NCBI GenBank assembly: GCA_937958665.1
Contig: CALGNM010000074.1
Coordinates: 1-5,058, forward strand
Direction of reading: 5' to 3'
Source of the DNA: an uncultured bacterium
GTDB lineage: Bacteria > Edwardsbacteria > AC1 > EtOH8
Length of the DNA stretch: 5,058 nt
The translations under genes were made by a program, and so were the position numbers. Below the pieces are notes generated by a model, which was not told the DNA's origin, searched no databases, and saw only the letters and a program-made list of their open reading frames with translations. This document shows positions 1 through 5,058 of the stretch, piece after piece. Numbering within the stretch: position 1 is the stretch's first letter; each line of letters starts with the position of its first letter.

Positions 1-44
1 ATCGTATTCGGTGACTGGAGTTCAGACGTGTGCTCTTCCGATCT
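1..44 (+). other. Illumina adapter contamination (non-genomic)
   Basis: Bases 11-44 match the standard Illumina multiplexing read-2 adapter, beginning GTGACTGGAG and ending GCTCTTCCGATCT, and the inserted DNA starts directly after the final T at base 44. Bases 3-10 (CGTATTCG) sit where the eight-base i7 index lies, and bases 1-2 (AT) would be the last bases of the preceding P7 segment; that reading of bases 1-10 is inference, while the adapter match is direct. The segment should be trimmed. It creates two artefacts: an ATG at base 28 that opens a spurious frame, and a TAG at 44-46 (T from the adapter, AG from the insert) that falsely closes the frame of the first real gene. Confidence 0.97.
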
Positions 45-46
45 AG

Positions 47-2497
47 CCGGGCTTCGACCCCAACCTGAACTACGCGGCCGGCGACTCCAACTTCCCCCGC
101 ATCCCCAGCAACGCCTGCTACTCGGCCAACGACTTCTCGGCCGGCGGCTACAAGGAGAACGCCATCGACTCGCTGTCGGTGCCCAACTGCAAGACCAACA
201 AGGGCGCAGGCAACGGCAACGGCAACGGCCCGTGGATCTACGACATCTCGGCCGAGGGCCCGACCATGACCTTCAGGGTGGCCCGCACCGGCTTGGTCAC
301 CGCGCCCTCGGTGGGCTTCGTGGCGGCCACGGTCAAGGATCCCATCACCGTCAATACCGCCAACAACAACAACGGGCTGCTTGACCCCTGGGAGACCGAC
401 TCCATCAAGGTCACCTTCCGCAACACCGGCACCGCCATCACCGCCGGGGCGGCCTGCTCCCTGTACGTGGTCACCGGCGGAACCTATGTGGAGAGCATCA
501 CCGGCGGCCCCTGGATCACCGTGGGCTCCGGCGCTATCGCCACCAACGCCGAGGCCACCAGCGGCAGCTTCGTGGTCAAGATCAAGAAGGACGTGCCCAA
601 GTTCACCGATATCGTCTTCGGAGTCAAGTTCCGCTCCACCACCCCGGCCTACAACACCACCAGCAACTTCGGGCTGCGGGTCAGCGGGCTGAACGTGGTC
701 ATGACCTACGACTTCGCCAACATCCGGGTGGGCGGCACCACCTGGGACTGGCGGATAATGCCCAGCTCGGTGGCCATCTACCGCGACACCATGTTCGTCG
801 CCAACGCCAACCTGGACCACGCCACCTTCTCCAGCCGTACCTACGCGGTCAAGAAGAGCACCACCAACAACCCGCTGCAGGGCGGAGCCGGAGGCGACAC
901 CATCCGCTCCATCAACAACCGGGGCACGGTGCACGTGGCCACCAAGTACGCCGGCGGGATCGACATGGACAACAGCGGCAACCTGTGGATATCGCTGCAG
1001 GATTCCATCTACAGCCTGCCGCGCAGCAACGCCACCAACCAGGCCTTCCGGATGCCCAACACCTCCTGGGGCGGCACCCCCATGCTGAGGATCCGGGGGG
1101 TGGCCTTCGGCCCCTCGGTGATCGACACCGTCGGACCCGACCCGCTGCCCGGCGACTCGCTGTGGACCTACTGGCAGAACTACGACGCCTACTCCGAATC
1201 CCTGATCGTGGTCAGCAAGCCGGCCTCCGGCACCGCGGTCAAGCGGCTGGGCCTGAGCTGGGACGACGAGTTGGCCAGCAAGAACACCATCAACGGCAAG
1301 GGTGAGTGGTGGAACGGCCGGGCCCTGGAGTATGACGGCTCCATCATCTGGACCTCCTCGGTGTGGCAGAACCTGCTGATCCGCCGCAACCCGCTGAACG
1401 GCGCCACCTACGACATGATGCCCGGACCTTCCAGCTACGGCTCCTACGGCACCTACGGCATGGCCATCGAGGCCGTCAACAGCGCCGGAACGGCCTATGC
1501 CCCGGCCGGGACCCTGACCTACGTGCCGGGCGCGGCCGGCAACCGGTTCTACCTGTACTGCGCCTCGATGGACGAGGGCAAGGTCTATAAAATAGACATG
1601 ACCGACTTCGTGCTGCCCACCCCGCCGGACAGCGTCAAGGTGACCGACACCGGCAGCGACAACCGGATCGACTGGTGGAAGAGCAACGACGACGCCCAGA
1701 AGGTGTCCCAGTACATCATCTACCGCCAGGCCCCCGGCACCACCACCCCGCCCAGCTCGGCGGATGAGCTGACCCGGGTGCGCAACGTCTACGGCGGACC
1801 GGTTACCCACACCTACACCGACGTGGGGGCCGGCACCAAGGCGGCCTATGTCTACACCGTCAAATCGGTCAACTACTACGGAGAGGGCACCTGGGGGGCC
1901 TCCAAGAGCGCCCCGCTGATCCCCTACGCCGTCGAGCTGACCGCCTTCGCCGCCGCCCAGTCCGGCAATGCGGTGGTGATCAACTGGCAGACCGCCTCCG
2001 AGCTGGAGAACGTGGCCTGGGAGATCGAGCGCTCCACCGATGGCGAGAACTTCATCAATGTGGGCAAGATCGACGTCAACGGAGCCAACCCCTACGGCGC
2101 CAAGTACAGCTACACCGACAATGTGCCCTCGGTGGGGGTCTACTACTACCGGCTGGCCGACATCTCCCTCAAGAACGAGAAGACCTATCACGGCCCGATC
2201 TCAGTGGTGGTGGGCTCGGTCTACGCCCTGGCCCAGAACTATCCCAACCCGATGGGCAGCCGTCCGACCACCATCAAGTACGCGCTGAAGAAGCCCGGCC
2301 AGACCAGCCTGAAGATCTACAACCTGCTGGGCGAGGAGGTCAAGACCCTGGTCAACGCCAAGCAGTCGGCCAACTTCTACACCGTGCACTGGGACGGCCG
2401 CGACAACCGGGGTCAGGCAGTGGCCAACGGGGTGTACTTCTACAAGCTGAACTCCGGCGAGTTCTCGGCCACCAAGAAGCTGACTGTCCTGAAATAA
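47..2497 (+). CDS. Secreted modular protein, probable M6-like metallopeptidase C-terminal part, with sorting tail (5' truncated)
   Basis: The reading frame is open from the first genomic codon (47) to TAA at 2495-2497, giving 816 residues; the real start lies beyond the contig edge. The GTG at 179 is internal: coding sequence with the same codon bias continues upstream of it. Residues 1-79 (AAGDSNFPR at about 11-19, then ISAEGPTMTF before residue 76) resemble the last part of M6/immune-inhibitor-A peptidase domains, so the zinc site (HExxH) would be upstream and is not seen. Residues 97-214 form a CARDB/Ig-like domain with an Asn-rich loop (NTANNNNGLLDPWET). Residues 241-521 look like a beta-propeller of about five NHL-like blades (GIDMDNSGNLWISL). 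Residues 525-624 and 627-724 are FN3-like. Residues 725-816 are a type-IX-secretion or FlgD-Ig-like tail with YPNP at 732-735 and HWDGRDNRG...NGVYFYKL. The product is likely exported to the surface or medium. Nearly all codons end in G or C. Peptidase identity is inference; the tail is well supported. Confidence 0.88.
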   Translation, partial: PGFDPNLNYAAGDSNFPRIPSNACYSANDFSAGGYKENAIDSLSVPNCKTNKGAGNGNGNGPWIYDISAEGPTMTFRVARTGLVTAPSVGFVAATVKDPITVNTANNNNGLLDPWETDSIKVTFRNTGTAITAGAACSLYVVTGGTYVESITGGPWITVGSGAIATNAEATSGSFVVKIKKDVPKFTDIVFGVKFRSTTPAYNTTSNFGLRVSGLNVVMTYDFANIRVGGTTWDWRIMPSSVAIYRDTMFVANANLDHATFSSRTYAVKKSTTNNPLQGGAGGDTIRSINNRGTVHVATKYAGGIDMDNSGNLWISLQDSIYSLPRSNATNQAFRMPNTSWGGTPMLRIRGVAFGPSVIDTVGPDPLPGDSLWTYWQNYDAYSESLIVVSKPASGTAVKRLGLSWDDELASKNTINGKGEWWNGRALEYDGSIIWTSSVWQNLLIRRNPLNGATYDMMPGPSSYGSYGTYGMAIEAVNSAGTAYAPAGTLTYVPGAAGNRFYLYCASMDEGKVYKIDMTDFVLPTPPDSVKVTDTGSDNRIDWWKSNDDAQKVSQYIIYRQAPGTTTPPSSADELTRVRNVYGGPVTHTYTDVGAGTKAAYVYTVKSVNYYGEGTWGASKSAPLIPYAVELTAFAAAQSGNAVVINWQTASELENVAWEIERSTDGENFINVGKIDVNGANPYGAKYSYTDNVPSVGVYYYRLADISLKNEKTYHGPISVVVGSVYALAQNYPNPMGSRPTTIKYALKKPGQTSLKIYNLLGEEVKTLVNAKQSANFYTVHWDGRDNRGQAVANGVYFYKLNSGEFSATKKLTVLK
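209..229 (+). repeat. Short in-frame hexanucleotide repeat (GGCAAC)x3 plus GGC
   Basis: Three perfect copies of GGCAAC followed by GGC encode an alternating Gly-Asn run inside the first gene. It lies in the loop between two cysteines (residues 24 and 48) and the ISAEGPTMTF strand, and probably forms a flexible linker. Its six-base unit keeps the frame if the copy number changes. A related AAC run (four copies, 362-373) encodes the Asn-rich loop of the next domain. Confidence 0.6.
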
Positions 2498-2509
2498 CCC
2501 AACCGACCC

Positions 2510-2539
2510 GGGGCGGCGTTCCAAACGCCGCCCCTTTTT
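2510..2539 (+). terminator. Intrinsic (Rho-independent) terminator of the first gene
   Basis: A perfect 11-bp stem pairs GGGGCGGCGTT (2510-2520) with AACGCCGCCCC (2524-2534) around a three-base CCA loop, followed by five T residues (2535-2539). It begins 13 bases after the TAA stop. There is no T-run on the opposite strand, so it should work only in the plus direction. It makes read-through into the protease gene unlikely and separates the two transcription units. Confidence 0.93.
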
Positions 2540-2576
2540 ATATGGTAAACGCAATAACTGCACCATAATGTAAATA

Positions 2577-2605
2577 TTGCCAATACATATGAAATGAGTT
2601 ATAAA
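2577..2605 (+). promoter_or_regulatory. Candidate sigma-70-type promoter for the subtilase gene
   Basis: TTGCCA (2577-2582) and TATAAA (2600-2605) are separated by exactly 17 bases, each matching five of six positions of the TTGACA/TATAAT consensus. Transcription would start near 2612 and leave a leader of about 115 bases before the ATG at 2727. The region is so AT-rich that chance matches are likely, and the primary sigma factor of this unknown lineage may prefer other elements (Bacteroidota use TTTG and TAnnTTTG), so confidence is moderate. Confidence 0.45.
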
Positions 2606-2714
2606 AAAATCTATATAAAGCTAAGCAGGGCAATAGATAAGGTTTTGTCAGTGATGGCACATTTATTGCATATATTTATAAAAGAAATGTATACCAATTT
2701 GTAAACAACAATCT

Positions 2715-2719
2715 AGGAG
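2715..2719 (+). promoter_or_regulatory. Ribosome binding site of the subtilase gene
   Basis: AGGAG lies seven bases upstream of the ATG at 2727 and is a strong Shine-Dalgarno match at ideal spacing. Together with the signal peptide that follows at once, it fixes the start. The next in-frame ATG (2757, residue 11) falls inside the signal peptide core and has no comparable site. Confidence 0.85.
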
Positions 2720-2726
2720 ATACAAA

Positions 2727-5058
2727 ATGAAGACCAGGTTGTCAGTTGTCGCTGTAATGCTATTGATTGTGACCGGACTGTGTTGGGCAGCGGAGTCAAG
2801 TATCCTGAAATTTAAGATTGGTAGTTTTTCAACTGCCAAAGGCATGCCGTCTTACAAAGCGTTGGGCTTGGAGAGGATCCCAAAATCAAACGAGACTGAC
2901 TGGTATATAGTGCAATTCACCGGGCCGGTGGAGGATGTTTGGCGGAGCGAGGTCAGCAAATCTGGGGGGAAGATCCACAGCGATTACATCCCGGATTACG
3001 GCCAGATCGTTAAAATGAGTGGCGAGGTGAAATCAAAGGTTGAAAAGTTGCCTTTCGTCCAGTTCGTCGGCTACTACCAACCGGCCTTCCGGATCAGCCC
3101 CGACCTGCTTTCGGCACCGGACAAATACTCGGAGGACGAACCAGGCCGGATTATGCTCAATATCGCTCTGTTCGAGAAGGAGAATTTGAATACCGTTAGC
3201 CAAAGGGTGAAGGGTCTTATGGATGTCCGCTGGCTGCAGGAGGGGGGCAACATAGTCCAGATATCAATTCCGTCGGACCGGGCTATCGAACTGTCTAAGG
3301 AGTTTGCAAATTATCCCGAGGTGTATTGGGTGGAGCGCTATTACCAGCCGGTGCTGCACAACGCTTGGAGCCGCTGGATCAACCAGTCTTTGGATTCCAC
3401 CGGAATGAGGGCGGCAGCCGATTCCTGGAAATCGAAACTGACCATCAACGCAGCCGACGATTCCCTGAAGATGCCGATCTACAAACGGGGGTTGTACGGC
3501 CAGGGGCAGATAGTGGGAGACGATGACACCGGGATGGACTGGGACAATATCTATTTCCGGGACGCCACACTGAAACCGGTCTATGACAAGGACAAGGACA
3601 CCATCTGTGAAGCCACCAACGCCCACCGTAAAATCGTGGCCTACAACGTCCATGCCGATACCTTCGACCTCACCTCTTCGGGGCACGGCAGCCATACCGC
3701 CGGTTCTATAGGAGCAGACAGCCTGGGCTGGCTGACCACCCAGGCCTCCCTGCCCAGGGCCATGGGCATGGCCCCCAAGTGCCGGATAGCCTTCACCGAC
3801 ATCGGAGGGGCTAGCGATGCGTTGGTTTTGCCGACTAATTACGCTGACATCTACATATGGGCTTATAACGCTGGGGCCCGGATTCACTCCTCGTCCTGGG
3901 GTCAAAGCGCCGGAGGCTCTTCAGCCTATACCCTGAACTGCCAGCAGCTGGATCAGGTGGCCTGGACCCACAAGAATTACGCCATGTTTCGTTCGGCCGG
4001 CAATTCCAACACCTCGGGTGACCGGGTCAACAGCCCGGCCACCGGCAAGAACATCATCTGCGTTGGCGCCAGCGAGTCCGGCTTCGGAGCCGGGGCCACC
4101 ACTTGGGCGGTGAATGGGACCTCTGACCGTAATGAGTTGCTGGATGTGGCAGAGTTCTCATCCCATGGACCAACCGATGAGGGGCTTAGAAGGCCGACTC
4201 TGCTGGGGGCGGGCGGGTGGTATATTTGGTCGGTGGATTCGGACGGCAACCTGTCTTCCAACAACACCGGCATCATGACCATGGGAGGCACCTCCATGTC
4301 CACTCCCACCATGGCCGGGATGGGGGCCCTGGTGCGGCAGTACCTGACCGAGGGCTGGTACCCGGCTGGGGCCAAGGGGGCGGGGACCACCATCGCCAAT
4401 CCTTCCGGATCGCTGATCAAGGCCATCATGATGCTGGCCACCAGGAATTTCAACGGGGCTTACAGCATCGACGCCATCGGCCAGACCGGCACCCAGAATG
4501 TTCCCTCCCAGGGGCAGGGTTGGGGTGGAGTGGTGCTTGATGATGCTTTATACTTTGCCGGAGACCTCAGGAGGCTGGCCCTGGAGGATGCCACCACCGG
4601 ATTCAGCTCTTCTGGGCAGAGCAAGACCTTTACTGTCACTACCGGAACCTCCGGGACCCAGACTCTCAAGTTCGTCCTTTCATATTTCGATTATCCCGGT
4701 ACGCCCGGGGCAACCGACATTACTGTAAACGATCTTGACCTGACGGTCACCGGAGGGGGGAACACCTATTACGGTAACGTGTTTGGCCAACCGGCCAGCA
4801 ATGGCTTTTCCATCACGGGAGGGTCCAAGGATACCGTGAACTGCGAGGAAGTGGTTTGGTTGCCGGCTTCGGCCACCAAAGCCAATGTCACCTATACTGT
4901 AACTGTGAGCGCCCGAGCCATAAACAACGGACCGCAGCCGTATGTTCTTACTGTAGCTGGAGATATAGCCAGCACCACCGGTTTTACTATTCCGCCTCAT
5001 TCGGTTGAGCTTGCCTCGTTCACTGCAGTGGCTGCGGGGGCCGGGGTGGAGCTGGCCT
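2727..5058 (+). CDS. Secreted subtilisin-like serine protease (S8, Kp43-like), 3' truncated by window end
   Basis: An uninterrupted frame of 777 codons runs from ATG 2727 off the window end. Residues 1-22 are a Sec signal peptide (K2, R4, hydrophobic 5-18, probable cleavage after A21; no proper lipobox around C19). Residues 58-125 and 141-206 are two related prodomain units (YIVQFTGPVEDVW, then LPFVQFVGYYQPAFRISPDL; later YPEVYWVERYYQP). The S8 catalytic domain spans about 250-615: Asp267 in DDDTGMD, His320 in SGHGSHTAGS, SSSWG at 388-392, oxyanion Asn426 in SAGNSN, and Ser523 in GGTSMSTPTMAG. All key residues are present, so it should be an active endopeptidase. Residues 630-747 resemble the Kp43 C-terminal beta domain (LSYFDYPGT, VNDLDLTV, YYGNV). 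From residue 760, VELASF starts a domain like the second FN3-like domain of the upstream gene, so a similar sorting tail may follow beyond the window. The prodomains imply an inactive precursor matured after export. It has its own promoter and RBS. Confidence 0.95.
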   Translation, partial: MKTRLSVVAVMLLIVTGLCWAAESSILKFKIGSFSTAKGMPSYKALGLERIPKSNETDWYIVQFTGPVEDVWRSEVSKSGGKIHSDYIPDYGQIVKMSGEVKSKVEKLPFVQFVGYYQPAFRISPDLLSAPDKYSEDEPGRIMLNIALFEKENLNTVSQRVKGLMDVRWLQEGGNIVQISIPSDRAIELSKEFANYPEVYWVERYYQPVLHNAWSRWINQSLDSTGMRAAADSWKSKLTINAADDSLKMPIYKRGLYGQGQIVGDDDTGMDWDNIYFRDATLKPVYDKDKDTICEATNAHRKIVAYNVHADTFDLTSSGHGSHTAGSIGADSLGWLTTQASLPRAMGMAPKCRIAFTDIGGASDALVLPTNYADIYIWAYNAGARIHSSSWGQSAGGSSAYTLNCQQLDQVAWTHKNYAMFRSAGNSNTSGDRVNSPATGKNIICVGASESGFGAGATTWAVNGTSDRNELLDVAEFSSHGPTDEGLRRPTLLGAGGWYIWSVDSDGNLSSNNTGIMTMGGTSMSTPTMAGMGALVRQYLTEGWYPAGAKGAGTTIANPSGSLIKAIMMLATRNFNGAYSIDAIGQTGTQNVPSQGQGWGGVVLDDALYFAGDLRRLALEDATTGFSSSGQSKTFTVTTGTSGTQTLKFVLSYFDYPGTPGATDITVNDLDLTVTGGGNTYYGNVFGQPASNGFSITGGSKDTVNCEEVVWLPASATKANVTYTVTVSARAINNGPQPYVLTVAGDIASTTGFTIPPHSVELASFTAVAAGAGVELA

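Larger units (their letters stand above)
2540..2726. other. AT-rich intergenic region between the two secreted-protein genes
   Basis: After the GC-rich terminator the sequence switches abruptly to A and T, with runs such as TATAAAAAAATC and TATATTTATAAAAG. No start codon with a ribosome binding site other than that of the downstream protease is visible, and no tRNA-like cloverleaf or clear inverted repeat was found by eye. It appears to be a promoter and 5' leader region for the downstream gene. Confidence 0.6.

Noticed and set aside
179-181. GTG as the start of the first gene
   Set aside because: Coding sequence in the same frame with the same codon bias continues upstream to the adapter junction, there is no ribosome binding site before it, and no signal peptide follows.
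28-384. Open frame beginning with an ATG at base 28
   Set aside because: Its start codon lies inside the Illumina adapter, and the rest is an out-of-frame shadow rich in Arg, Gln and Gly over the first real gene.
2201-2566. 121-codon minus-strand frame overlapping the end of the first gene
   Set aside because: It crosses the terminator hairpin and the sorting-tail coding region; it is a GC-rich shadow without recognisable motifs.
2666-2695. Second promoter candidate, TTGCAT, 18 bases, TATACC
   Set aside because: Both boxes match less well than the 2577-2605 pair and would be expected by chance in such AT-rich sequence.
2772-2786. Lipoprotein lipobox ending at C19 of the subtilase signal peptide
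   Set aside because: The residues before the cysteine are T-G-L, and Leu just before Cys does not fit the lipobox; ordinary signal peptidase cleavage after A21 is more likely.
2663-2845. 60-codon minus-strand frame across the intergenic region
   Set aside because: It overlaps the RBS and signal peptide of the subtilase, and its hydrophobic stretch is the reverse of the signal-peptide coding region; no ribosome binding site was found for it.
3264-3905. 213-codon minus-strand frame opposite the subtilase
   Set aside because: It lies wholly antisense to the catalytic domain with intact S8 motifs, has no recognisable domain, and is explained by the codon bias of the sense gene.
3977-4453. 158-codon minus-strand frame opposite the catalytic Ser region
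   Set aside because: It is antisense to highly conserved protease sequence, is low-complexity Pro/Ala/Ser-rich, and has no family resemblance.
1-5058. CRISPR array, tRNA, rRNA, insertion sequence or phage-type system
   Set aside because: No spaced direct repeats, cloverleaf, rRNA core, terminal inverted repeats or transposase/integrase motifs were seen on either strand.

Overview
This is a short bacterial window, probably a metagenome-assembled contig. It carries two consecutive plus-strand genes for large secreted proteins, both cut by the ends of the window. Bases 1-44 are not genomic: they match the end of an Illumina indexing adapter, so real sequence begins at about base 45.

Gene A (47-2497) is the C-terminal 816 residues of a modular extracellular protein. 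In order it has a piece resembling the end of an M6-type (immune-inhibitor-A-like) metallopeptidase domain, an Asn-rich CARDB/Ig-like domain, a probable beta-propeller, two fibronectin-III-like domains, and a C-terminal tail with the YPNP and WDGRD..G....NGVYFYKL signatures of type IX secretion sorting or FlgD-Ig-like tails. An 11-bp GC hairpin with a T-run (2510-2539) terminates it.

The 229-bp intergenic gap is strikingly AT-rich after the terminator. It holds a plausible sigma-70-type promoter (TTGCCA, 17 bp, TATAAA) and a good ribosome binding site ahead of gene B. Gene B (2727 to the window end) is a subtilisin-family (S8, Kp43-like) serine protease with a Sec signal peptide, two related prodomain units, a complete Asp/His/Asn/Ser catalytic set (D267, H320, N426, S523), a Kp43-type C-terminal beta domain, and the first residues of a domain that resembles the second FN3-like domain of gene A. 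Its end lies beyond base 5058.

The terminator and separate promoter suggest independent transcription units rather than one operon. The shared theme is extracellular protein degradation or surface-displayed hydrolases built from a common C-terminal toolkit. The sorting-tail style, multidomain secreted peptidases and GC-rich codons point to the FCB-like or candidate-phylum bacteria (for example the WOR-3, TA06, Edwardsbacteria, Zixibacteria or Cloacimonadota type). This placement is an inference from style only. No RNA gene, mobile element, CRISPR array or clearly novel system is visible. The most notable points are the adapter artefact, the sharp codon-usage contrast between the two genes, and departures from consensus around the subtilase active site.
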